Source of the DNA: Paramacrobiotus metropolitanus
Lineage: Eukaryota; Tardigrada; Eutardigrada; Parachela; Macrobiotidae
Assembly (NCBI RefSeq): GCF_019649055.1
Contig: NW_026570369.1
Location: 186,001-250,000 of the forward strand
Reading direction: 5' to 3'
DNA: 64,000 nt
Position 1 is the stretch's first letter. Each line of letters begins with the position of its first letter. Under the pieces are notes generated by a model. The model was not told where the DNA came from and searched no databases. It was given only the letters and a program-made list of their open reading frames with translations. The position numbers and the translations under genes were made by a program. Positions 21,013 through 31,610 of the stretch are shown here, in pieces.

Positions 21013-21232
21013 CATAATCGATTTTGATTATCTCCCAAAACGGCTTCTGTAATACAGATAATCAAAACTGCGTACATTTCGTACAGCCCAGTCCAACTGG
21101 ATAATCAAAACTGATTATCTTTTTGTACTACCAGTAATCGTGGCGTAGAATAAGGATAATCAGAATTGATTATCTTTTTGTACTTTTGGTGATGGTGGAG
21201 TATAATACGGCTAATCGTATTCGATCATCTTT
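21013..21232. promoter_or_regulatory. Palindrome cluster 3 upstream of polymerase B
   Basis: Full GATAATC-N6-GATTATC sites lie at about 21013-21031, 21100-21119 and 21154-21173, with half-sites near 21057, 21132 and 21210. The cluster begins about 70 bp upstream of the polymerase ATG (20942). Together with clusters 1 and 2, it places this motif before leftward genes only. Confidence 0.7.
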
Positions 21233-21257
21233 TGACGTTTTGTTTTCAGGTTCAATA

Positions 21258-22097
21258 TTATGGTTGCATCACCATCGTTTTGGAAAACAGATCATGGTTA
21301 AAACGCTCGGGAACTACCACGTTATCCGTTAAGAGCACAGAGAGTACAGATCGTTGCTTCAGTAAAGACTCTACAGCTGCGAGATTGATGTTGACACAAC
21401 CTTCGAACGTATTGAATTGACTAGTACGAGTCAGAGTCAAGTACGATGTTACCAGCTTTTGCCATCGCTTAGTCCCAGCTGCAAATTTTCGGTACCACGC
21501 AATAAGGGTGCGGCTAAAGCGGCGATACGGTGGCACCGGCATATCTTTACAATCGCTTGCGTCGATGGCATGCACAGCATCATGCTGCCATCCACCATCG
21601 AACAGGTATTTCAACAAAATCTGTAGCTCCTCTCGAGTCATTTCCAGAATACTGCGCTTGGTGAAAAATACCAGCATCGCGTGGCTAAACCAGCCAGTCC
21701 AGTTGATGTCGCCTCCAAAGTACATCAGCAGGTTTTCCGCCTCTACATCCCACGGAACCTGGCGCAGTTGAAGAGGAATCAGTTCGTGATGGCTGGCTTC
21801 TTGATTAGTCCGCATCCAGACACGGGAGGGAGGACTTAACAGCGTCAGAGCGACCGCTTCGGACACCCAATGTCCGCCAGCCTGCCCTTGGTCCACAACG
21901 GTGACGGTTGACGGCGAGCTGAAATCGTAGCAGACAGCCTTGCTGCCTAAAAAAAACCAAGATTATTAATCGTTAGACTAAATATCTATCTAACAATGAT
22001 TACTCGTAGTCCGGTCTTCTAGCGCGTAGCCTACAGCGAACGGTTCCTCGACGTCCATATAATGCTCTGTAAACAGGACCATTTGTTTGTTATTCAT
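21258..22097 (-). CDS. Unknown intact two-exon protein, 260 residues
   Basis: Exon 1 runs 22097-22004 (ATG, MNNKQMVLFTEHYMDVEEPF), and exon 2 21946-21258. The 57-bp intron has donor GTAATC and acceptor TTTTAG; joining gives 783 nt in one frame. The product is mixed alpha/beta in character, rich in Trp and Leu (GGDINWTGWFSHAML, ILLKYLFDGGWQHD), with no signal peptide or transmembrane helix. I do not recognise it. It sits immediately upstream of cluster 3 and co-directional with polymerase. Its intactness among broken neighbours suggests a recently needed or short-target gene. Confidence 0.55.
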
Positions 22098-22123
22098 TCC
22101 GATCTTTTTTTTTAAATTTTAAG

Positions 22124-23023
22124 TTATCTTATTAACCCTTTTATTATTTTTTTAATACTATTTTTTTTGTTTAATTTAATATTATTTTTCATCGGATTGT
22201 GGGTCTTGCGTTCATGAAAGAATTCTGCCACCGTGTTCTGCTGCTGAAAATCTGCAGCATTGTTGTGTTGTCCTCCGTTCTGATTGACCAGAAACGTACC
22301 GTCCGTGGCATCGGTTGGTGCATCCAAATCTCCCGAAAACTCAAAGTTGATGGTAAAAAAATCGCCTGTAAAGGATTTATTAATATTAGATATTTTTTAA
22401 CTGAAATCAATATGTGAAGTCTCTCCGTATTGTAGTTAATATTTATTAATTAACCACACATCAGTACAATCGATACTGAATGATAACTGGTAATAACAAC
22501 AAGTAAGAAGTATCACAATAACCATCGTTGCTATACGACAATAGATACAGTCTATATATGTACGTACACTACACAATATTACTTGTTGGGTGGTGGGAAA
22601 CAGCTGCTGCCAGGTCTCACCTAGTTCTGAAAAACTTGATACGTTTACTTCCTTCATCCATTCATCCAACCAACCATAATCGGTTGTAGATTCTTCAACG
22701 GTGTGATTTACCGGGTTGGCCGAAGCCAAAGGTAGTGCTGTACGAGGTTCTGTACAATGTCCTAACCGTCCTTGCCATGGACAGTCGCAACGCGCCGCTT
22801 CATCGTCCATATATTCGCCGTGCGACCCACCACCGCCCCCCGGCACCGTACTGCATTCCACCACGGGGTTACCATGCTCTACCACCCACAGCGAGGTCAG
22901 TTTATCAGGTGCCATCGTATCCTCCACTGCACTCTCCTCCCAACCTTCACCTGACGGAAGAGTTCCTCCAAATGCTACGGTCCTGGCTCCCTCCGTCAGC
23001 AACTTCCCGTACGCTGAGTCCAT
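22124..23023 (-). CDS. Unknown two-exon acidic protein (candidate)
   Basis: Exon 1 would run from ATG 23023 to 22583 (donor GTAATA at 22582) and exon 2 from 22365 to 22124 (acceptor TTTACAG). The join is in phase at TTQQ/AIFF. The segment VNHTVEESTTDYGWLDEWMKEV is acidic with bulky hydrophobics, resembling activation-type regions; exon 2 is Asn/Gln-rich with a basic end (KKNSIKKIIKG). The 5' half overlaps, in antisense, the Pro-rich plus-strand frame at 22777, so at least one of the two 5' regions may be spurious. Exon 1 could instead begin at a splice acceptor near 22757. Confidence 0.4.
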
Positions 23024-23795
23024 TCAGACCAGTGCCAGCAGTTGCCGCACCACCGACCGTCGTGTCACCAAGAACCAGCGCCACAGTACCGCTCCTGCCA
23101 GTCCTTTACAGTGGTCAACCAGTTCTCGGTTCTTTAAGCCTCCCTCCGTATTGGGAAATCCCCCAGTGGGCTCGTGCCATAACCTCCTCATCTTCCCAGG
23201 ACTTGGTGGTACACCGGTCTCCGAGAACTGCGGCACGGGTGGCCGAGGTCATGGAGTCATATTCACCGATTTCCAACCCGCCATCGCCCAGTACCATCCT
23301 GTCTTCACCGAGTCTCTCCCCCGTACGACAAAGGTCATCAGAATCCCCAGTACCCAACTACGTACGTCCAACACCAGACCTTGCGCCCCTTCTGGTTGAT
23401 TCACCCGAGTCTCCACCGCCGAACAACACTATCACCTACTTCTCTCAACAACCGCAACCGTATTATCAGACGGCAGCCGTGGTTAGCCGCCACCACCAAA
23501 TGGAGTACCAATTGGTAAATCTCCTGCTGTTAACAACCCGTATTTTAAACGGTCTACCGGAGCTGCGACTCATTGGCATCCTGAATCTACGTGGTAAGAA
23601 GCAATAAAATCTTATATTTTCTCATGTTTTCGTATATTTTCTGCTGTCATGCACACGGCTTGGTTTTGTTTTATAGATTTAATTACGGAGTACTCTTATC
23701 AACATCATCGAAGTGCGGCCTTCCATCTGAGTATGCCATACAGCACCAGGAGCCATTACATCAAAAGCGCCTCCGCGTCGTTAAATAACTGCTAA
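22777..23795 (+). CDS. Proline-rich unknown protein, two exons (candidate)
   Basis: ATG 22777 opens 272 codons dominated by Pro, Ser and short aromatic motifs (PPAPYCIPPRGY, SPESPPPNNTITYF). A donor at 23594 (GTAAGA) and acceptor at 23675-23676 (TTATAG) remove 82 bp and add 39 more codons to TAA at 23793-23795, giving about 311 residues. A disordered protein is expected. It may serve as a scaffold or tegument-like product, but nothing in sequence shows this. It overlaps the minus-strand candidate over 22777-23023. It is the rightmost gene before the right TIR. Confidence 0.45.
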
Positions 23796-24485
23796 GTGAT
23801 TTTCAATTTGTGGCTAACGTTCCACCATCTTTAAATATGATTTTAAAATTTCTTCTTTCATAGTGTTTTATTTTTAAAAAATGATTACGACTGTAGCATG
23901 ACAGTATTATCAGAAAAATATAACTCATGGTCCAATCTTCTTGATTTTCTAAGAGCTCGATGAAAGACCAGTTCTTTGCATCATGTAATTATTATGACGT
24001 TTATTAAAATTAAACAGGGTATCCGAAGTAGCGAAACAATTACAGCGCTTCGGTCTCCGTACATACACCAGTACGCATTTTCCTAACCATTTTATGAGTT
24101 TAACTCAATTAAAACTAGCGCGTAAGCGGCTGTTGTGTTTTTTCCTACTGCTCGACTCGAGCAGAATAAAACAAAAGTTATGTTTTTAACTTCTGATAGT
24201 TCGTTTTTGCAATTACTGTAAGAATGAACACACAAAATTCAATCCTAATCTTTATATTTTAGTTTTTTATTCTTTCACCGTGGTATTCAGTTGCATCTGG
24301 CAAAAAGCATCGTCAAAGCACTGCAAACAAATCCGTGCGAAATCCACGAACCACAAAAAAACTTCACCCTACACCTACGTTATTACTTACTTTACATGAA
24401 CTAAACTAAATCCACTAAAAAGATGGAGGAATTTTTTACCTGGATGATAACTGCACTGCAAATAATATTGTGGCGAACCCACATT
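23796..24485. other. AT-rich non-coding segment inside the Polinton
   Basis: No gene or GATAATC palindrome is visible between the Pro-rich gene and the right TIR. Confidence 0.5.
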
Positions 24486-24822
24486 TATATTTTTGAATGC
24501 GGTATACGCTAATGTATGCGCAGCACAGTGCATGGGCCGGCTGACAGGGGGCCGTCAGCCCACGTGCATTGACCGGTGGTATACCACACTGTGCCGTACA
24601 TGCAGCAACGCCATCGTCCCTTGCACCGTATGTACCGTAGTACGCAGCGAGACGAAGTGATGTACCCCATTCTACTGCCATGAGGGGCGCAGGGTTTCTA
24701 CTACTGTAACCGCTAGATGAAGTGAGACCATAGAGTCTAGTGTACGGAAAAATGCCAGCCCAATATCCATACTTTGCTCCATGCAAAAAATGTATTTGAT
24801 TTTCCTCAGCTGCTACCAACAT
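24436..24822 (-). CDS. Hypothetical ORF inside the right TIR
   Basis: This is the inverted counterpart of the 106-residue frame in the left TIR, with Ser-Glu replaced by Arg-Asp and Tyr by Cys. Here the stop is lost, and the frame runs 22 residues beyond the TIR into unique DNA. It reads toward the element interior. No domain is recognised. Confidence 0.3.
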   Translation of the reverse strand: MLVAAEENQIHFLHGAKYGYWAGIFPYTRLYGLTSSSGYSSRNPAPLMAVEWGTSLRLAAYYGTYGARDDGVAACTAQCGIPPVNARGLTAPCQPAHALCCAYISVYRIQKYKCGFATILFAVQLSSR

Positions 24823-25219
24823 TTGACACGTTTTACTGTTCTTTACTATTTTTTAATTCCTTGCAACAAAAAAAATTGTTTTAAAGTGTGCGCCGCCCGG
24901 TGGGAGGAAGGCTCGTGCTCAATGGCTAACGAGTGGAAGGCAGCGCCGGATCTATCAGTGGTCTCACATCATCGAACGGCTACAGTATTACATAAGTATG
25001 CTGCGGTCGTGAAGAACCACAATAAACCACATTTTCCCAGTGCTAACTGACACACGTTGCCGAGTGACCGCACAAGATACATAATATAATATACAGTACG
25101 TACTACTATATTATAAACCCCCGCATTCTTTCTCCACCCGGTCCATTAATCCGCTTGGCTCATATTTGTACACCTCCGCTAGTCTTGACAAAGTGGTCTT
25201 ACCTGTTGACCTTACTACT
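24486..25219. repeat. Polinton terminal inverted repeat, right (~734 bp)
   Basis: It is the reverse complement of the left TIR with scattered substitutions and one missing block of about 110-120 bp. The last ten bases are CCTTACTACT and are followed directly by GAAGAC. Confidence 0.92.
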
Positions 25220-25225
25220 GAAGAC
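25220..25225. repeat. Target site duplication, right copy (GAAGAC)
   Basis: It is identical to 5258-5263 and abuts the CT end of the element. Confidence 0.95.
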
Positions 25226-25748
25226 GCAGCTGCGAATCGGTGCCACAACACTGTCCGTAAACAAAGACGCCCTCATCCAAGGATCACCGTACTTCGCCGC
25301 CATGCTGGACGGGAATTTCCAGGAGAGCGACACCACAAGTATCGAGCTGCAACAACCGGACAATGTTCATCTGGAACCGCTGGTCAAACTAGTGGAATGG
25401 CTGAACAGTGGAGACCCCATTTACAAGTTACCTATTGAACGCAAAGACGCCGTCCGAGTGTGGATGACCGCTAAATATCTGCAGATGCGCATAGCCGTGG
25501 AAAGGGTCGAGTATATCTTGGATTAGATAATGCAACGACAAGAGAATTTGTACCGTCTGTGGCGAATGGGTCGTCGGGTGGGACTGCCGGATCTGGAGAA
25601 GCTAGCCGTAACGAAGATAGTCCAGCAGCATCCACGCCGCTCTTCGGTCTCTGGCCCCGAGATGTTCCTCCAGTGTAGTGCGGAAGAGGTCACGGATCTG
25701 CTGACTAACGAGGGCTATATTCCGCATTCCGAAGCGGCAGTATATCAG
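25220..25748 (+). pseudogene. Copy B exon 1, right fragment (BTB and BACK start)
   Basis: Coding resumes immediately after the element. The BTB domain is clear (QLRIGATTLSVNKDALI, SPYFAAMLDGNFQESD, VWMTAKYLQM). A TAG at 25524-25526 replaces the Arg-Glu codons of paralogues, then the frame continues through the BACK segment (LYRLWRMGRRVGLPDLEKL) to a donor GTTGGT at 25749. The copy is therefore broken twice: by the insertion and by this stop. Confidence 0.9.
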
Positions 25749-26967
25749 GTTGGTCGTTGGTGTTTCTTAATTTTTCCTAATTCATTTTGAAAGCAGCCAG
25801 ATTTGAAATCAACTAGTTAAAGTTTTCTTTAACTGTTTTAATACTCACCTTGCAATTGACAACGGCACAATCGCTAATGAGATGTGATTTCGGCTCTATT
25901 GTGTCATTTCAGATGAGACGCTTCGCAAGGTTAAGCATATGCGTCTATGGGGAAAACACCAGTGCAGTCCACATTTCAACGTGTATACACTCTTCTACTT
26001 GTTTTTTTCAAGTACAATCAAAGAGAAGTTATTCAGCACAAGAATTACTATAAAACTAAACTAATCTTAACAATTTGAGCTATACCAGCAAAATGTCACA
26101 CTCGGTTTTATGCGTAAGTAAATTATGTCCCAAGTTATAGCTCTTGCCATATACACGTAACCAGGGCGGCGACTTCTCTGTACTTGCATGGATTTCGATT
26201 TACACTTGTACAGAACTTGTGAAGACTTGTACAGAACTTGTGAAGTGCGAGCGTCGTTTACTAGTTGTTACTCGATTGTGAAAAGCGATTTTGACAAGTT
26301 TTAGCAACGACTTACAAAGTATACAGTATATATTACATATCAGCACTTTTCTACAATTTATTACCCATTTTTAACTTTTATACAAAATGAATTAATTTTG
26401 AAAAGTTTAAGCGGAACGTTGGAGTGTCGCAAACCAGTAACGTTGTCGATTTTGTATAAACTTCAGCTCATATTATCATGTATTGTGAAATGTTCAAACC
26501 GCGATCTAAATCTAATATCAGCGATTTCGCTGCATGATGTTTCGTTTAAATTATAAAAATTATTATAAGTACAACTAATAGTAGTAACTAGCAGTAACTA
26601 CTGGCAGTCTACTGCTACTCTGCAATATTACAAAGTATCTGACGACGAATTATTTATATCCAGTATATCCTGAAGATATCCCAGACGACGCATGCCCGCC
26701 CTATGGGATCCAAAATAAACTTTTATTTAGCGCGCGTTTTTAGATAATCTCAGTCATTAGTAACATTTGCTGGTGCAACCATTCTATAAGCTAAAACCAT
26801 TTACTGGGATATACTGGTACTTACCGTTAGCACAATTCAAAAACAAAATATATTCACTTTCAAATTCTGCGTAGCATCACACAAATTCTGCGTAGCATCA
26901 CACAAGTTGTGTGATGCTACGTTGTGTGACACAACTACAGAGTGACGCTGAAATTCGCTCTTTACAG
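25749..26967. other. Copy B intron region; exon 2 missing
   Basis: The 1.2 kb between exon 1 and exon 3 has no trace of the ~650-bp exon 2 seen in copies C, D and E. It is AT-rich and includes a short direct duplication of 'acttgtacagaacttgtgaag' type near 26212-26245. Confidence 0.6.
26861..26921. repeat. 21-bp tandem duplication ending in a 15-bp stem hairpin
   Basis: Two 21-bp copies (26861-26881, 26882-26902) are followed by an inverted half. CGTAGCATCACACAA (26891-26905) pairs exactly with 26907-26921 across a single base. It lies about 45 bp upstream of the exon 3 acceptor of copy B. Confidence 0.8.
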
Positions 26968-27800
26968 TGTGTCGATGGAGGCCTGCGCCGTTCCCCACGG
27001 CCGAATCTGGTTTCTGTCCGTCGGTTCCTTTGATAAAAAGTACCACAACCTTCCGGAGAGTGTCGTGGAGATGTACGACATTCCGACTAACACATGGACC
27101 AAGTCACCAAGCACACTGGTTGGAAGGACCACACGCTGTTCCATCATCGCTGCGGGATAATCGTGTTCCAAGGCTATTTGTACTTCATGGGCGGCTATCT
27201 GTACGATGATCCGTTTTCTCCAGAGGAGAGCGACGGCAGTGTTACTCCGGCCTGCTACCGCGTTTCCCTGAGCCACGCCCAGTCCCAACCGGAGCGAATC
27301 GCGGACCTGAACGTGGCGCGCTACATCATTGCGTCTTCATCAAGGACGGACAGATCTGGGTGTACGGCGGAACGACCCACGTCGACGGGGACAATCAGCG
27401 GAAGCAAGCGCTGACGTCGTTCGAGGCGTACGATGCCGAGGCTGACCGGTGGACCGTGATGGATGTTCCCATGACGAAGGAACTGCAGGCAGAACTGACT
27501 GGCGGGGATTACGCACAGAAGACCTTCTGCCTGCCGCTGCAGCACCGTCGTCCGCCCGTGTGCGACGGGAATGAATGCCGCGATCGTGACGACAATTATG
27601 AGTACGTCCTGAAGGAAAATCGTCACATCGCAGCGGCGTATGGAGAGGAGATGATTCGGAGAACGATAGTGATGACGATTCCGAGAACGATAGTGACAGC
27701 AATGATTGGCCCGCTGGTTTGGATGATTGGCCCGCCCGCGCGCAGTCGGCAATGCACTATAGTGTATAGGTGTTTGCCATTCACTGAATGTACTAAGTAG
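26968..27800 (+). pseudogene. Copy B exon 3, Kelch-like segment with frameshifts
   Basis: The acceptor TTTACAG at 26961-26967 is followed by seven bases and MEACAVPHGRIWFLSVGS, the same phase as in copy D. The frame shifts near 27100 and near 27330-27360, and the acidic tail is read out of frame (repeated ENDSEND-type codons appear as RRTIVMTIPRTIV). Landmarks GYLYFMGGYLYDD, PERIADLNVARY and MYGGTTHVDGDNQ persist. Confidence 0.85.
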
Positions 27801-27835
27801 CTGATGCGTTAAATCCGATACCCATCCGATACCCA

Positions 27836-27982
27836 TTACTTTTCAGTTCGGACTTGCCGAGTCTCCTGATTACTTTTTTAATTTTCACGCTTGGATATCT
27901 ACGGTAGTAATTTACCTAACCTCACTATAAAGTTTGCATTGTAGAATACGGATTTGCAAACATATTCCCTGGTTTCTCCACT
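27836..27982 (+). promoter_or_regulatory. Conserved 5' block of BTB-Kelch copies (copy C)
   Basis: About 120 bp before the ATG is shared with copies D (39745-39887) and F (63130-63275). The shared order is a 'TCCTGATTA' element, a 'TTCACGCT' element, 'TTTACCTAACCTCA', 'TTTGCATTGTAGAA' and a 'TATTCCCTGATTTCTCCAC' leader just before the ATG. It probably holds the promoter and 5' UTR. Confidence 0.6.
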
Positions 27983-30960
27983 ATGGCTAAACCTCGCGCT
28001 CGTCCCAAGAAGTCAAATCCAGCGCGTCCGCAGCACCAGAAGCCAACGACTACGCAGCTGCGAATCGGTGACGCAACATTATCCGTCAACAAAGATGCCC
28101 TGATCCGGGGATCCCGGTACTTCGCCGCCATGTTGGACGGGAATTTCCAGGAGAGCGGCGCCGCCACTATCGAGCTGCAACAACCCGAGAACGTCCATCT
28201 GGAAACGCTGGTTAAACTGTTGGAACACCTGAACCTTGGAGACTCCAAGACCAAGTTGTCTTTGGAACGCAAAGACGTCGGCAGAGTGTGGATGGCCGCC
28301 AAATACCTGCAGATGGATGAAGCCGTGGAAATGGCCGAGGATATCCTGCGCGAGATAATGGAGCGACCGAAAAACCTGTACCGTTTGTGGCGTCTGGCTC
28401 GTCGGGATGGGCTGATGGAATTGGAGAGAATGACCTTTAGGGAGATTGTTCAACACCATCCACGCCGCACCCACTTTACCCATTCCGAGGAGTTCCTCAA
28501 GTGCACTGCCGAAGAGGTTAAAGATCTGTTGAGCGATGAGGAGTATGTTCCAGAATCTGAAGCAGCTGTGTATCGGGTTAGTGCTCTTTATGGAACAGAA
28601 TTATCTTCGGAGCGCCCAAATTTTTAAGTGGTTATTTTCAGTTGTTTTAAATATTATTTATTAGGTTAAAAATATAAATTATTCGAACACAATAATTTGC
28701 TACAATTACGAGTTAGGCTAAGTAAAATTCTAATAGAGGTATCCATCTCACAATTAGCAGGAGTTAATCTTTCAGGGATAATTATTATCAGTTACTACCT
28801 AAAAACGTTTCTGTATTTCTGTGTTTGTAAATTTCTAACCTTGGGATGCATAACTGGAGGAAAGTATCATGTTAATCAAAACTGCTAAACTGTATTCTCG
28901 TACAACATTTGCGGTTGTGTTGCGGTTGGTGCATGCACGACGACGCCGGGCGCCAGGAGTATCTGCATCAGCTGCTGGACGAATGCGTCGTGTGGATCAT
29001 CTGGACATAGAGTCGCTGATAAGTTCCTCCACGGGGCCTTTGAATAAAGTGCTAACCGAGATTCTCGAGGATCGACGAAACGGTCTGATGGGCGGTGGAG
29101 CGTTGCTGAAGCGGGCCACGCCGAAAGAAGCCATCTTCTACCACATGCGCGACGGCCATCCGCACCAGCTCCTTCGCTTCGACTTCGCCCGCAACGAACT
29201 GGTCAAGCTGGATTCACCGCTGCAACGACGCTCGCTGAGCGCTGGCCCCAGATCAAAGCCGACAATTTCGCGGTGGCCGTGGGCCGGGAGCTGATCGTCG
29301 CTACTGGAAAACATTCGTTTGAGGAAGAGGTGATCGCGATGGATTGTATCACTGGCAGCACACGCCCTCTCGTAGTGAATTCGCCGTTTTGTGCAACCCT
29401 GTGTGTGGTGGCGGTGGGAGACCGTCTCTACCGTGCTTGGGAAGCTGGTGGATATGGCGTAAATTGGCACTGCCACGATCTGGGTACCGGACAAATGCGT
29501 CGGGTCGGGCAAATCCTGTATTACACGTCTGAGAGGAGTGGGTATGCGTTACGATATAACCGGTGAGTTATTTTAACTGGGAAGTGATTCAAGTAAAATC
29601 GTGTTTATTAACTAGGAAGTAAGTTGTCATAAGTTAGAAATTTTCTGGGAATTTGCTGATGAACTTGCCGTAATGTTACGAGTATAAATGTGGCTATACT
29701 ATCCGGGATGACGGGAATAGTGGAAGATGGCACTAATACTAGCCAACTATACTAACAAAACAGCAGCTAGTGGCAACTTCTGATGGAAGTCCAAATGAAC
29801 AGAGCGCATTTTCTGGCAGCATCGCAGTGCTGTTATACTCTAAGCATCAGGACAGATCAGCATAAGAACTACGAAGAAAGATCTAGAGCGTTATTTAACA
29901 ATGGGGTGTGGCTCGTGACAATAGAAAATAAGATACAACGATGGATCAAATGCACTAGCGCATTGATCGTTATTGTGCGATGTTAACAATTAAAGGGCGG
30001 CTATTAATAACTTTAGCTGCTCTATTTTAAACGCTTCGATGGTCATATAATTATGCATCAATATTTTACCTACAACAGTGAACACCGTGCTAAGATTTCT
30101 AAGTAATTCTGAATATTTCCTGGAGCGCATTGTTTTCAGCGACATGTCAGCAGTTCAAGAATCCATCAGTTATGTCTTATATGATACTTCGGTGTCTTCA
30201 TCAGTTTTACTTGATGTGTGTTTCGTAGTCGCAATGGAAGCCTACGCGCTTCCTGAATCTGGTTGGATCAGTAGACGAAAAGCACGATAACCATCCGCAG
30301 AGTTGCGTGGAATCCTACGATATCCACAGCAACACATGGGAAAAGCATGCCAGTTGGACAGATACAGAGGAGTTCCATCATGACAGCGGGGTCATCGTCT
30401 TCCAGTGCGACCTGTACTTCACTGGCGGGTGCGTGTACGACGATCCCCTGGACTACCTGGACAGTTATCCCAACGTCACCACCGCCTGCTACCGCATCTC
30501 TTTGACCCGCGGGTATTGGCCAGAGCGCATTGCGGATCTGAACGTGGCGCGCTATCGTCACTTCATCTTCCTCAAGGACGGGAAGATCTGGGTGTACGGC
30601 GGGACGACCCACGTTGATGGGGACAACCAGCGGAACCGGGCGCTGACGTCCTTGGAAGCGTACGATGCCGAGACTAACCAGTGGACCGTGATGGATATAC
30701 CGATGTCAAAGGAACTACAGGAAGAAGTGGCGGGAGGGGATTACTCGCAGAAGACCGTCTGTGTGCCGCTGCAACACCGTCTTCCGCCGGTGTACGATGG
30801 GAACGAATGCGACGAGGATGACGACAATTTTGAGTACGTTCTGGAGGAAAATCGTCGCATCGCAGCCGGATATGGAGTGGATAACGATTCGGAAAACGAT
30901 AGTGAGGACGATTCGGAGAACAACAGTGACAGCGAGTGGCCCGCTGGTTTGGATGATTGA
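27983..30960 (+). pseudogene. BTB/BACK/Kelch copy C, three exons, decayed
   Basis: Exon 1 (27983-28576) is fully open and encodes 198 residues: a basic N-terminus, BTB (residues about 22-120) and the start of BACK. The donor GTTAGT is present. The exon 2 acceptor is destroyed: paralogues have TTTGCAG/GCTG, here one A is deleted, leaving TTTGCGGTTG near 28909-28918. Exon 2 is frameshifted near 28930, 28995 and 29225, then open to a donor at 29563. Exon 3 (30229-30960) starts out of phase and has lost about 7 and 9 bp near 30250-30265, but is open from about 30264 to the acidic tail (DSENDSEDDSENNSDSEW). The first exon alone might still give a BTB-only protein. Confidence 0.85.
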
Positions 30961-31520
30961 TGATGTACTTCCTGCGTGTTTGTGACAGCCGTCAGGCGTA
31001 ATGCTACGAGTATGAAGCTTTTTGGCGTTTAACACTGCTTATGCCGAATTTTTATTATTTGCTCGTGCGTGCGTAAATTTTTGCGTGCCTACCTGTTTAT
31101 TTAATTGCCTATATTTTACGCGAATCATCAAAATTGTCTGTGTATGTTGAACGTATAGTTAAACAGTTCAAGTATGATTTTGTGCGAATAATACTTTTTG
31201 ATTCATGATTTATTTGAGCATTGCACCAAGTTTACATATAGTCTATATGTACAATCAACTTATGCTAATTTTGATATCGTACCACCTGCTACCGATGCGC
31301 GATACTGAAACAATACTTACAAATCAAGCACAGCCATGTACAAGTACAAATTTTTTCAAATCAACTACGTACTACACAATCGGCAAAATTCTGTTCAAAT
31401 CAATTACTAATTTACAATTTGTGCATCTGAATGCTTTTGACTTGGCGTAACCCATCAAACTGAAAGTAATATACAAAATTAATTATGTTTCTATCACGTT
31501 CTGACGGTTCTGTGGTTAAA

Positions 31521-31610
31521 GCCTAACAAAATTCTGCACTGTGCGTAAATGGATTGGTAAGAATTCCTGACCAATCGATTTACGTAGTACAGTGCAGAAT
31601 TTTATTAGGC
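31521..31610. repeat. 90-bp MITE-like palindrome
   Basis: GCCTAACAAAATTCTGCACTGT at the left is the near-exact inverse of the right end (ACAGTGCAGAATTTTATTAGGC); the arms cover almost the whole unit. Confidence 0.75.

Larger units (their letters stand above)
5264..25219. mobile_element. Polinton/Maverick (adintovirus-like) element, 19,956 bp
   Basis: The element starts AGTAGTAAGG and ends CCTTACTACT, has terminal inverted repeats of 734-855 bp and is flanked by GAAGAC duplications. Inside are the family hallmark genes: FtsK/HerA-type packaging ATPase, chromodomain integrase, penton-like minor capsid, double jelly-roll major capsid, adenain-type protease and protein-primed DNA polymerase B. 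The plus-strand structural block runs 7678-14618; polymerase and some accessory genes run leftward. Added cargo includes a TBP homologue, a PC4-like gene, an ANP32-like LRR gene and an IAP gene. The IAP, ATPase, core, integrase, penton, pVI-like, capsid and polymerase genes carry stops or frameshifts, so this copy appears unable to act autonomously. The protease, TBP and a 260-residue unknown gene stay open. Confidence 0.97.
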
